From Cucumis sativus (taxonomy: Eukaryota > Streptophyta > Magnoliopsida > Cucurbitales > Cucurbitaceae), in the NCBI RefSeq assembly GCF_000004075.3, contig NC_026661.2:20240307-20304306 (forward strand): a DNA stretch of 64,000 nt, given 5' to 3'. Numbering within the stretch: position 1 is the stretch's first letter; each line of letters opens with the position of its first letter. A program made the translations under genes and the position numbers. The notes beneath the pieces are model-generated. The model saw only the letters and a program-made list of their open reading frames with translations. It was not told the DNA's origin and did not search any database. Positions 12,426 through 25,000 of this stretch are shown here, piece after piece.

Positions 12426-13406
12426 TTTTTAAATTTCTTTGTTTGTAATATTAAAAAATAAATTAAACTTTTATAACAAATTATAAAAAGCTTAATTTTT
12501 TTAAAATTTGAAAACAAAACGCTAACACCTTTTAGTGATAGTCTTTTATCCGTAAAATTAGGTATATAAACTCTACTAAAACTAAACTACTGAATAGTAG
12601 TATAGAGTTTTGAAAAGAAAAAAACCTATAAATTTCAAAGGCTAACAAAAAAAAAAAAAAATATCATTACTTTTATGGGACTAAATCTGATGTAGATTAT
12701 GTTTGTTGATCATGCTTTTGCTTTTTAAATCTTAATATATTATTGTTACTTTCCCTTTTTACTTAGGAAAAAGAAAGAAATCACTGTTGTGAGTCTCCTT
12801 TTGTAAGAACTAGGAAGAGAAACTAAAGAGGCACTTAAAAGCTGCTTTTATAAACACTTTTCTTTTTTAATAACAAAAATTTATTTTCTTTTCATCTTTT
12901 TTATTTCTAATTTGCTTTTTTTTGCAACACCTGATGTGTTTAATGATTAAAGTTTCTTGTACTCGAAAAGGGTGAAAAAGAAAAGAAAAGAAAAGCTCTC
13001 TTCCTAGGAAAAGTATGAAAAGTGAACCATGATTTGGGGTGATTAATAAATTATTTAAAATTAAATGATAGATTTATAATTTTGTGTTATATAAATCCAT
13101 GAAATTTTAATTTCTTTTCTCTTTCGATTTTGGACTAATGAGTATAGTGACTCATAAATTGGACCGAAATGCAACACGAGCATAATTCAACGTACATAAA
13201 CTATTGATGGTGAATGAAACGAAAGTTTGCTGCAAAATCAAATCACATACTGATCATAAACAATTTACATGAGACTTTTGTAGAACTTAGTTGCATTCAT
13301 GATGTTCAAAATAGGAACAACTCATTACAAACATTGAAGGATAAAGAGATTATTTCAATATATAAGTCGCCCAAATTCTAAGCATACATTCCTATATAAC
13401 TAAGAT

Positions 13407-16400
13407 TCAAGATTGAATTTGAATGGAATCTGGTGGTTGAGTAGAAGTGGGAATTGGGAGGTGACCTTTCTCTTGTAAACTTTTAACGGTGTCGTATAGA
13501 CACTGCTTTGCTGGAGTGAACTCCAATCCCAACTCCTTCAGCTTCTTGTTTGAGAACTTGTATGCTTTCTTCCTTGGGTTCACTTCATCTGAGCATCTAA
13601 TTAAACATAAATGCACATGTATGAATAACTCTATTCTCGGGTTCATAGTACAAGTTCGTCCATGTTAGTTGAAACATACAAAAACTAATAGAACCTTTCA
13701 AAATATTTTACAATAGTATGTAGGAGTGTGTTTGAGAGTAATTCTTACACAGTTAAATATATAAGTAAATATAATGTTGATAAAAGACTGTCATTTTGGG
13801 AGAAATAGAAAGAGTTTGAATATATGATGGAACCATGCCCAAAAGTCTTCAAACCTATAACAAAACAGACTATAGACTTTTAACTCAAGACGTTGAAAAC
13901 AGAAAGGGAAAAGTAGTAATGGGGTCGGTCAGACCAACAATAAGTGATAAGGATCACAAGGGGAGGGGGTTGGTGAGAACCTTTCAGCACCACGATGTTA
14001 AAAAGAGCCATCAATTTCTTTAATAAACTAAGGTTAGCTGTTTATATCATTGATCAAATATTCAGAGTTGGTATACCTACTACACCTCACTTAACCCCCA
14101 GAAAATTCCAAGTTCTTTTCTTCTACTTTTCCTTACTGAACCCTGTTTCTTCAATTTTAGTACAGCCTACTTTTGCATTGATAGTTAAAAGTTCCCAGTA
14201 TGTTCCATTGACTATTTGATTTCTAAATAGATGAACTGTTTGGTAAGAATTCCCTTGCTGTGACAAATTACATTTCATAAAAGAGAGAAATTATTGTTAA
14301 TGAAACATAGTCAAATTTTAAATAGCAAACAATGTCCTTTTCAAATATTATTTCTTACTTCATAAGATAGAAAACAAAGTAAATATCAATTTTATCTCCT
14401 AATCAATTTAACTTTTAAAAAGTTTCTAACTTGTAAGACAAAAAAAGAAAACGTGTAGCATACTTTCTAAAGTTTATATGAACCAAATAAATACAAAACT
14501 CAAATATTTATATAATAAACGTATGGTTAGTCATTCCTATAAGGATGAGCATAACTCATTGACTTTTGATAACTTTTATATCTCACATTCTATTTTATTT
14601 AGAAGGTTAGTATGTTAGGTAGGAGAAATAATAGGTCATTATATGACCACAGTCCGTATCAATATCAATGTAGCCATTCCAAATTTGGGCCCCCTCCAAA
14701 CTCCACCTAAATGATATTATTTGATAGAAAAAGTCAATCCTATTGAAGGATATGAAGATGTTAAACAGTACATGTCAATTATCACCTAACTACATTTTCG
14801 TAACAATTTCTTATTTAAAAAAACTTATGGTAGATTAATTTTTTTGCCTACCTATGTCATAGACGTTATACTTAGGGGCAAATAGTTGGACCATTTTGCC
14901 ATTTTTTACAATTCCTATCGAGGATGACTTACATTTTGAAAACTCCATTTATGTGTATATATGGACAACCCAAGAAAGAAATTAACTAGTGTACGTGTTT
15001 ATAGGAAAAACCAAAACCAAAACAGGTATAACTTAATAGAAACGTTTTAGGCATAAAATTAAATAGATACTTGATAAATACTTACTTGGTAGGAACGGGA
15101 TATTCTGGGAACAATTTGGCCAGAATCTCAACAACCTCCCCTCTATGAAGCACACTCTCGGCGCACAGGTACCGGCCGGCGGCGGAGGGAGTCTCGTACA
15201 CAAGGATATGAGCTAGAGCCACATCCTTCACATGCACATATGCCTGAACGGAATTGGCGTAAGTCTTAGCCGATCCAGTCAAGTATTTCAGTATATGAAT
15301 TATGCTCGCATTAATGGTGGATTGCAACAATGGCCCTAGAACCAGAACTGGATTCACCACCACCAAATCCACCCCCTTCTCCTTTGCAACCTCCCATGCC
15401 GCCTGCTCCGCCACAGCTTTACCATAACAATACCAATTCTGCAAATCCCCAAATTCAATCGCAAAATCTCAGTTCATAAATTAATCAGAAATTAGTGTTT
15501 AAAAACAATTTAATTAGTCGTAACTATAAGGAAATTGAAGGAGATTGTACCTTTGTGTTCTTGCAGAACTCGAGATCGCTCCAACAGGACTCGTCTACGA
15601 TGTCGTCTGGACCACGGTTAGGGTCCATATAGACTGCACCGATGGAGGAAGTGAACACGACGCGACGGACATTGGCTTCGGCCGCCGCGATTATGACGTT
15701 CTTTGTGCCGTTGACCGCCGGTTCCACCATTTGCTCCTGTAAAAGTTGAAGAAAAGCAGAACCGCCATTCTTGTGACTCTCCCAAACCCAACGGATGGCG
15801 CAAAGAGGGAAATCATCTAAACAATCATCCACAAAACAAATGCATGCAACAAAGTTTTTTTTTTTCTTCTTTTTTTCTGATTAATTGAAATGGAAGTTTT
15901 ACTTTTTTATGAGATAAGGAGAGTCTACCAACAAATGTAATTCATGGGTCTTTTTCAATATACGTTTAATTAGATGACTTGATTAGTAAGCTTGATGATG
16001 GTGATGATATGATCTAACTTATTCCAATATATTAAATAAAAAGTTAAACTTCATAATCATTTTGTTTGGATTATTCACGTGGAAAAAATGTTTTTCTCAA
16101 TATATTATTGAAAATGCATTTAAAATTTAATCTGTTTTTTCTTAAATGGATAATTTTTCAATCTCAATTGTTAGAGATGTATTTATGCCTCACATAGTCT
16201 ATTATATCAATGACCATCAAACATAGAATTTGTTATAAGTTGTAAATATTTTATAAAATTTATTATTTTTAAAATTTTCTCTTTTTTAAATTAATATTTT
16301 TTCATATTTAAACACTTTAAAACTAATCTAATCATGCAAGTTTACAACTACTTTCACTACATCAGTCCTTTAAAAATAAATTTCGTCACAAAATATTTAC

Positions 16401-17513
16401 AAGCTATAGCAAAATTTTAAATTCTATTCCTAACAAACATTTGATATCTTATTTTTTGCCATAGTGCAAATATTTTAATTTATTTTACTATTTTTAAAAT
16501 AGGTCAGTTAAAAGTATTTTAAAAAATCAAAGTTAATATTTGAAAACCTATAATAATAATAAATAAATAAGGGTTTGAAATTTGTGTTTTTTTCCAACCT
16601 CTCCGGAAATATATTTGAATTTTAAGTCAAAGTTTGGAAACAAATATAGTTTTTTAAATTATATAATTTTATCTCTATGGTATTTATATATTTTTTAAGA
16701 AAAAGAATTGAATTATTTATTAAAGTTCATAAATAAATAAATAAAAAATGACTTATTTATGGTTTACATGGTTTAAGCTTATTCTCTTTTTATTTTTGTT
16801 GAGTATATAAGAGTTGAATTGATAGTCCAATATTTAAAAATGAAAAGTTGTAGAAATCTTTATTATTTGAATCCAAAATGTTTTGATTTTGGTAAAGTTA
16901 GTTTGAGAAACATGGTAAGGTATGGATTAAAGGGATGTTTGTAGAGTTAAAATTTGATAATAAACAGAGAAGAATGGGAAAAAGACACGTCATGGGTATG
17001 TATATGATGTATTTGGTATTAGTTAAAAGTGGAACCACGCATGCACTCATTAAGCAATATATCTTCTTTTGTTACCATTTCCATTCTCTACCCAAACTCG
17101 AATTTTTCCAGGCTAAACAAACAAACACCATAAATCACTAACCGGATCGTCAGTCACAGGCGACGCCGTATGGAAAACGCCATCGCACCCGTCAATCGCC
17201 GCTTTAAGGCTTTCCAAATCAAGAAGATCCGCTTTATACAAACTCAACCGCTCCTCCGCACCTTCCAGTTCTCTCAAATGCCCGTTCTTCGGATCCTCTG
17301 TAACAACAACAACAACCATATTTCACACTGCAAATACACATAGACGAATTATTAGGTAAATTATATATTATATATCTAACCTGGATTTCTGAGGGTTCCT
17401 CTTACGAAATAGCCTTTGTGGAGGAGGAGTTTGACGATCCAAGAGGCAATGAAGCCACCGGCGCCGGTGACGCAGACGGTGGAGGAGTGAGATGAAGGAG
17501 TATCGACTGGCAT
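13407..17513 (-). CDS. CCR: Cinnamoyl-CoA reductase (CCR1-type)
   Basis: Five exons: 17513-17381, 17297-17143, 15736-15551, 15438-15086, 13596-13407; product 338 aa, the usual CCR length. It reduces hydroxycinnamoyl-CoA thioesters with NADPH to hydroxycinnamaldehydes, the entry step to monolignols, in the cytosol. Seen: the Rossmann motif TGAGGFIAS (Gly17, Gly20); Ser127, Tyr161 and Lys165 as the short-chain dehydrogenase triad, with Tyr and Lys inside NWYCYGK, the CCR hallmark; and His206, Lys209 and Arg257, which match the His/Lys/Arg trio I remember described as separating true CCRs from CCR-like proteins. The C-terminus ends [20 protein letters not shown]. It sits next to a PDS5-like gene exactly as Arabidopsis CCR1 (At1g15950) and CCR2 (At1g80820) do, supporting orthology to the lignin enzyme. 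Confidence 0.95.
13597..15085 (-). other. CCR intron 4 (1.5 kb)
   Basis: Donor GTAAGT, acceptor AATTAG. AT-rich; I see no element or gene. The plus-strand frames at 13,835 and 13,995 have no recognisable product. Confidence 0.6.
15737..17142 (-). other. CCR intron 2 (1.4 kb) with degenerate repeats
   Basis: Donor GTTAGT, acceptor TTACAG. It contains at least two degenerate copies of the 'ttgtaaatattttataaaatttatta' repeat family, near 16,225-16,280 and 16,440-16,510, also seen in intergenic DNA of this window. Nothing coding. Confidence 0.55.
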
Positions 17514-18672
17514 GATGGTTGGAGAGAATGCGTGTAAGTTAGTGGAAAAGGTTTGGTGGAACAGAGAGAAGAAAAGGAAAAAGTTGAAAAGGAAGAAGGA
17601 AGGAAGAATGTTGAAGTTTGAAGGCTTTTGGTCCCATTTTATAAGAAAAGAAAAAAAGTTTGATGCAAATTAACCACTCACCTAACACCGGTAATTCTAA
17701 TTTTAATTTCTTCTTCTTTTATAGGAAAAATAGCTTCGTAAAATGAATTCACTTTATTTTGTTGCTTCATATAGATATATTCCTAAAATTAAATCAAATA
17801 TTTATAAAGTATAACTTAACCTTATTTCTCTATCCGTTTCTATCTTTTTAATAATTTTTTAATTTAAAATAAATTTTTTTATAGTTCTCTAGTTTAGTTA
17901 AATAGTTTAGAAAATTAGTTTTTTCAAATAATAAAAATCCAAATTATTTACATTTTGCGATTGAAAAATAACACTAAAATACAAAAATCTACCGCGCTTG
18001 ATTTTGTAATTATTTTTATCTATTTTATCATTTTTTACTATTACTTTTTGTAATTATTTTTGTCTATTTTATCATTTTTTTTTATAATTACCTTTTAGAA
18101 TATTGCGTTTTGAATTATTTATGAAAAAAGTTTTTCAACAATACAATTTATTTTAAACAAATTGAAACTCTTACACGTCTTGTTATATCTTTTTACAAAT
18201 ATCTATTTACATAATTTTATTTAAAATCCTATTTTCTCCACTTTTGGTTTTAAGTGTTTTTTCAAATGGATTTGTTTTTCAATCTCACTTTTTAAAATTT
18301 ATCAAATATCTCAAATTATTTTTTATAAAAATTTAGTAATAATTTAATTATGTCAATTAAGACGATATATTTACTTTGGCAAAAGTCTCGATAATAGCTT
18401 ATTTTTGTGTCCTAGAAATCGTTTGGGTCATGGCATAACAAAAATATATGTTAATTTTATTTGATGTAATTGTTTTAATTATGTGTAATAAATTATAATT
18501 TTTATTTTTACAAAGACATTTTGAACATGTGGATACACCACTTGACATGTCACACATAGAAACTTTAGGACCATATGATTTTAAAATTTAAATACAAAAT
18601 TGGATATTCCATCTCAATGGATGAGTGAATTTCTATTATTGTTAAATTAAATTTTATTTAGCAAAATGATAA

Positions 18673-18716
<44 letters not shown>

Positions 18717-21700
18717 TCAATTATTTGTACGTCATCAAAGTTATTTGTGAGAAGTGATAGTGTGAAAACTAATTGTTTAATGTTGTGATGGGAAATGGTT
18801 TGAGTGTTAAGGGCATCATAAAGTGAAGCACACATTGATAAGATGGGAGTTGGTGGACGAGGAGAAAGAGAGGGAGAAAAGTTCATGGTGTAGTTGAGAA
18901 GATAATGATAATAATAGTAATAATGGTTGGTTTTTGTTTTGTTGAATGGACTCGAATTGGCCAAGAAGCCATTTAATTTGTTGAAGTTTGGTAAATCCAT
19001 GTTGGAAGGTGGGAGGAATCAATAAAAATGGGTTTAGATGCATATTTTGTAGGCATATAGACATTATATTTTTAGTGTTTTTAGGGTTGTATAGGAGTGA
19101 AATCGATATCCGTGAAGGAAATTAAGAAATGTTTTGTTAATTATGTAATAATAAGGTGTGTAGGTACCTTCATTTTTTGTTGTTCAATCAACGTAATTAA
19201 CATTTCAAACGCAGGTATTCATTCAAATAGCATCTATTTTTTATAAAATATAACAGGTAATTAGATATACTATAAGACTATTATTAAATGGTTATTCGCT
19301 TTTAAATTTAGTACTTTTGCAATTTAGAAAATAGAGTGACATGAACTCTATTATCACAAAAAATTTTGCTATTTTTGCAAATGCCTCTATTTTTATAGTA
19401 AAATATTACTATCTATCAACGATATATCATAATAGATCAGGATAGACTCCTAGTTGTGTCTGTCTATGTTTATTAATAGACGCAAATAGTAGTTTATTGC
19501 GGTCTATTATAGATGAAACTATGATATTTTAATATATTTATAAATATTTTAGTAGTTTTGTTATTTAAAATAATTTTTTCATTTTTAATTACTCATTAAT
19601 AATGTAAATATATAATTTAAATTCATAAAAATAGAATATTAAAGATCGAAACATTTGCCAAACTATTCGATTGTTTTTATTATTATTTAAAGATATACTT
19701 AGAGTAGTACTTAAAATTATATGTGTTTAAGTTGTGAAAGCAAACACAATATTAATTCATATAGGCATTTATATTTTGTATTACGTCCTATTCTTAGATA
19801 TATTCATCAACCAAAATATCTAATTTATGTATAATGTTAATATTAAAATTATCATAAATCAACATACATAAAATATAAATTTCAAACTTATCAAGTCATT
19901 AGCAAAATTTTGAAATAACTAATCACGCATTATTATTTCATTTAATTGTTTTTTATATAAGAAAGATGGATTATAATTATGTAATGAAATAAATGCACCA
20001 ATAAAGTAAACTATAAAATGAATGACTACGTTTGTTACACATAGGTTTTGAATTTAGTAGTTAATAATTTTTGGTGAAAAGTGTATATTAGAATATTTGA
20101 GAGAGACTCCAAGATCAATACCGTCATCATGTCAGCTATAAAGATTTATGTGGTTCATTAATCGTGTGTTAGCTACGTTCATAGAGTAGAAGAAGAACAA
20201 TTTTAATAGAAATAATAATTTATAGTATATTATAGAGTCATCTATAAAGTTAAAGAGTTTAAACTCTGAACTAGAAAACGTAAATAACGTAAGAATGACA
20301 ATATAACAAAATTCACGTACTAGATAACATATTCAAAACATTTAATTAATTATCCTCGTAATAAATCTTCTTCTAATTACATGTAACTCACAAAAATATC
20401 TTATCTATATAAAATCTTTATTCTTAATTTACATTTTTTCTTTTAAATTATAGTTTATTCCCTCTTGAGAAATTCTTTTATCTCTAACATGGAAATTGAT
20501 ATATAGTTGAACGATAATACATATCTTACGTCAATTGAATTATCGACATCCTATTGTCAACGTTTCATATAGATCATATACTTTGTTTGATGAATACACA
20601 TAATAAATGTATCCCGGAGTTAATATATGAGATATTAGACACGTTTACATATACTAATTATAAATGCCTATGAATTAGTAGTGTGTTTGTTGGCAACTTG
20701 AACACCTATAGCTTAACTAGTCTACGTATATACTTTAAAAAATAATAAAATCCGAAGATTGAAAAACGTACAATTTTTTGGTACATGGAAGAGATTTGAA
20801 TAATGAATCTCTTAATTTTAAACAATATAATTAAAAATAAGAAAAATTAAGTTTGAATGAAATAAAATATTTATAAATATAGTAAAATATCAAACTATCA
20901 ATAATAGATAATATTTATATCTATTAGTGACAGATTGAAAGGAAAAGTACTAGTAAAATTTCACTGATATAGATAAATGTTTTAGCTCGATTCGTTTTAA
21001 TTTTATTCCCATTCATCGATAGAAAAAAAAACTAAAATGAGCTTACTGAACCTATTTGTTAAGTTTTTTACTTTAGTACAACTTGCCTAGTTTCACCAAT
21101 AAAAGTTAACAAAGTTTGATACCCTTGAATATAAATGCTTTCTTTTTACATCAGTAGGTCGAGTTGTGGCTAATTTTGACAGTAAACCGACCCAAATAAA
21201 CTATTAGCAGCCCTAACTGATATTGAAGTGCCAACATCAAACGTTTTGAAAGAGAATGTTTAAGTAAAGGGCTTGGTGAAGTACATTACTTCAACATGCT
21301 CCACAAACCAACATAAGCCAACAACTTATGTTTTGTACCTTAAGAGAAAATATATACAATTTAAACCAAAATTTGTTATCAAATTTGAATTCCATGCTTA
21401 TTTGGCTTGAGAGTTCATGTTTAGATATATGAGTTTAATAAGATTGAATCTTTCTTTCCATCAGTATGCTCAAAAGTCTTGACAAACACAAAACATTGTA
21501 GTGAAAGTCAAAACCTCACCAAACACAGATAACGACAGTTATCATCGATGTTTTTCTCGATGAAAGTTTGGTTTCTTCTAAAAAGAAAATAATTACTCAG
21601 GTAAGAAGTAGGCTTTCAACGGCTTTGGACTTAAGCTCTCTCTAAACAGCAGGAACAGTTATAGATGCCAGTAAGGAAGCTCCGAATTTGGGTATACAAC
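17514..21700. other. Gene-poor region between CCR and PDS5
   Basis: About 250 bp next to CCR are its promoter and leader. The rest is AT-rich with no recognised gene. Items seen: a TA microsatellite at 18,678-18,714; a minus-strand open region around 18,780-19,060 with two overlapping unrecognised frames; and degenerate repeats at about 19,370-19,590 ('ctatcaacgatatatcataatagatc ... gtctattatagatgaaa') and 20,860-20,990, which look like inverted relatives of each other. 21,600-22,041 is probably PDS5 3' UTR. Confidence 0.55.
18678..18714. repeat. (AT)n microsatellite, 37 bp
   Basis: Uninterrupted AT dinucleotide run in intergenic DNA. Its length is likely to vary between accessions. Confidence 0.9.
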
Positions 21701-22041
21701 TGAACGTGTTCGAGTGACTGATCCATGTCGAATGGATTTAGTGTTATAACCTAAATTATGTGCACGTGTTAGGAAGAGCAGCTTTGACATAACAACTGTT
21801 TGCTTTAGATATCATTCAGCAACTGATTTACACATGGGAGGTTTATATATAATGGATCTACTGTTTACAAGACTGGTTAGATGAAAGACTTTTTTCTTTT
21901 CTACTTCTAAAGACACAAGAGAAAAGGAACTAAGTTGGCCTATGGTCTTCCCTAACTGACAAAACGACGGTACGAGAACTGCGTACCTCTAGTACCGCTA
22001 AATCTTTGGTGGCAAGAGGTACTGCTTGGTCTCTCGGGGTG

Positions 22042-25000
22042 TTATTCCCTGCCTGATGCATTCTGCTTGGACTTTAAGTTAATCCTTAGTCGACTGTTTT
22101 TTATCAAGTCTATGAGCTTTTTATCATTTCCTTTTGTACTATTATCGACACTCCCTGCTTCGTCCATTGATTCATCAGAGATAACATGCTTCCTGAGCAT
22201 GGAACTATTGGCAGCTTTTTCACTTGACTTTGCAGATTTAACGTCAGATTTCCTCTTGGTTGAAGCTCTAACCCTGTAATTCCATGAAAATTTGATACAA
22301 TTTGGAGGCCAAATGAGAATGTGAAATGAAAAGGTAAACAATTGACAAGCAACCTTCTGGTTGAAGAATAGGTCTTTTCCTCCTTGTCTGATTCTGACAT
22401 GTTTTTCCTTTTCCTCTTTCGCAGTCTACTCTAGATTAAAACAAAGTCTAATGTCACAACAATATAAAAAGAGAAGGAAAAGAAAACATAGGTAAGCACG
22501 GAAAGGAATTGTTTTAATGTAGTGCATGAAAAATATTAGTGGTTTAGATATGAAGATAATTAATAACAAGAAACCCATATATGCAAGAACAATACTTAAT
22601 CAGAATCGCTAAGAAAAAGTAGAAAAAAGATTCCAGGAGTTTCAACTCATTGAACAGAGAAGGTATCTTAGCAAATAATAACGAGTAGTTAATTTTCATG
22701 TAAGAAAGAAGCTTACATATCCGAGGAAGCTTCTGTTTCTGGGACATCCATCTCCTCATCCTATATCAGCATAACAAAAACAAGTAGGAGAAATCAAATA
22801 CAAAGTAGCAAGAAACAACTCAAGGAAACATGTAAAAATAGTTTAGGCGAGATATCTACCCCAACTAGCAGAGGATCAGCAACAATTAGCTCATATCGTT
22901 GCTTTTTGAGGTTTAATATTTCTTCATCGCCATCATCATATGACACCTTGACAAATAAAAGAGAAAAGGGAGGGAAATATCAGAAACTACAAAAAGAAAA
23001 AATAATGTAAGAGAAAAGGAAGGTAGCCTTTATTGAGGATATGTCAGAATGGATGGTTCAGTTCATCTGAGTATCATCCAATGATTGCTGCATCAGCAAG
23101 GAATGATTTTGTCCAAGTTGACATCATTACAAGAACAAAGGAGGGGCAGAAAGCAGTATGGTCAAGGGATTGAGGCTATGAGAAGAGAAGGAATGACTGG
23201 TTACTGAACCAAAGGCGTGGTCATATGTGAAGTGAAGCTGTTCATAATATGAACTGGTTACAAATTTGGCAAAAGCATACACTCAGAAAATAAACAAATG
23301 GTTTTTGGGCAGGATAGGGTCATCTTGCCTGGTGCTTTTTCTTGACAGGGTCAAAACTACGGACAATGCCTTCATAAAACCTGGAAAACCAAAAAAAACA
23401 AAAAGGAAGTCTTTAAGTTCGAATCGATCAGGTTTCTTTTAAATAGAAACTTAATTGTGTAGCATCTATTGTGCAGGGAAACTCCCCTCCTAATCCTTCT
23501 GATATTGCTGTAGAACATAAGAACAAGAGACGCTACTGAAAACACCCAGACATTTAGAAAGCCTTTCTTTCTATCTCTCTGGCCTTTCTCATACATTCGT
23601 CCCCTCCCATTATCTATCAAAGTCCATGCCTTTTCTTTACTTATTAACAATTTGGGGATTCACATATTGATAGAAATCTACTTGGGAGTGATAGAAGGCA
23701 TTGTAAGGTTGGTACGGGGGAGGGGAAAAGGAAAACAAAGAAGACGGCAGGTGCTCTTCTTTTATTTTACGTTTATTGTAAACTATGCGGTATATGCTAA
23801 AAACAAACGTTCTTCTGCTACTTATCATCAATTTAAAGTTATCTAATGGAACTATTCAACAAGTAGATCATGTCATGTGACTATCCCAACTTCACTGGTT
23901 ATATAATATTTTAGGCCATGATCAATTGTAGTCCAGGTGACTACATTTTTGTTTAAGTTCCACGCCTTAAGGACAAGATAAAGCTTAAAGGCATTGTTAG
24001 AGTTTTTCTACATTTCCTATATCCACTGAAGTATATCAGAGCTTCCAATTCAGTCACAAAGGAAGATGAGGAAGAAGATATTATTTGATTGCTATATTTT
24101 TTCCAGTATGTCAACTGTCTTAGACCTTGTGCCATCATGACGCGACTCTCACCAATATAAGCACGGAAAAATACACCATAACACCATTTTCCTGTAAACA
24201 TGGGAAATTGCGAGACATCTTAAGGAATGCTATTAATTTGCTACATAAAGCACAAGTATGATGTCCTGTCCTCGGTGTTCATTCAGCCCAGCAAGCAAGT
24301 AATTATTCCTAAGCATTCCATTTCTAAGTTGGTATAAAACCTCAAGAGTTTGGTTTGGTTTGGTTACTTTAACAGAGCAAGTCATACACAAATTTGATAG
24401 AAATGGAGAAATAAATAAATCATTACTGATGTATAAAATGTCCAATCAGTAAGTACATAAAGTACTCACATTCTGTCCAGGGGCCACCAAACCTTTATTC
24501 TCCTACCAACCAGTTCCTCTCCAGCACTTGATATGCTCATTACCTGAAACGAGCTTAAACAGTAGAAGTTAGCAGTAACCAAAAAAATATATTACAAAAA
24601 AAGAATATGTATCAGAGTGAGGAATCAGGACTTCCTTTGTATGCATTTAAAGTTAACATACTACAAAGTACGATCCACTAATATATGTGATATAATGGCA
24701 AAGCCCAAATAACAGCCTATGACTTAAGTTTCCAAACTGATACTTCAATCAAATTCTCACATGTACCTCAGTGATAACGTCATGAAAATAAACAGAGTAG
24801 TTATGGAAGTACCCTCAAAGCATGTCAGTGTAGTAGTTAAGGAAGCCAGGTCAATTTACGAGACAAAGGAAGATTATAAAAGTCTTACTTCTTTTTCCAC
24901 AATGGCATGCCTCCTTGTAGCTTCTGCCTGTGGAGTTTCTTCCACGTAATCATCACCATCTAACTTGGCAGATCCGGAATCCTTGGTGGAACATAAAGTA

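Noticed and set aside
18647-19064. Two overlapping minus-strand frames (117 and 82 aa)
   Set aside because: Low-complexity Tyr/His/Ser/Leu runs and an Ile-Tyr tail from the AT microsatellite; no family recognised, though the region is slightly GC-richer than its surroundings.
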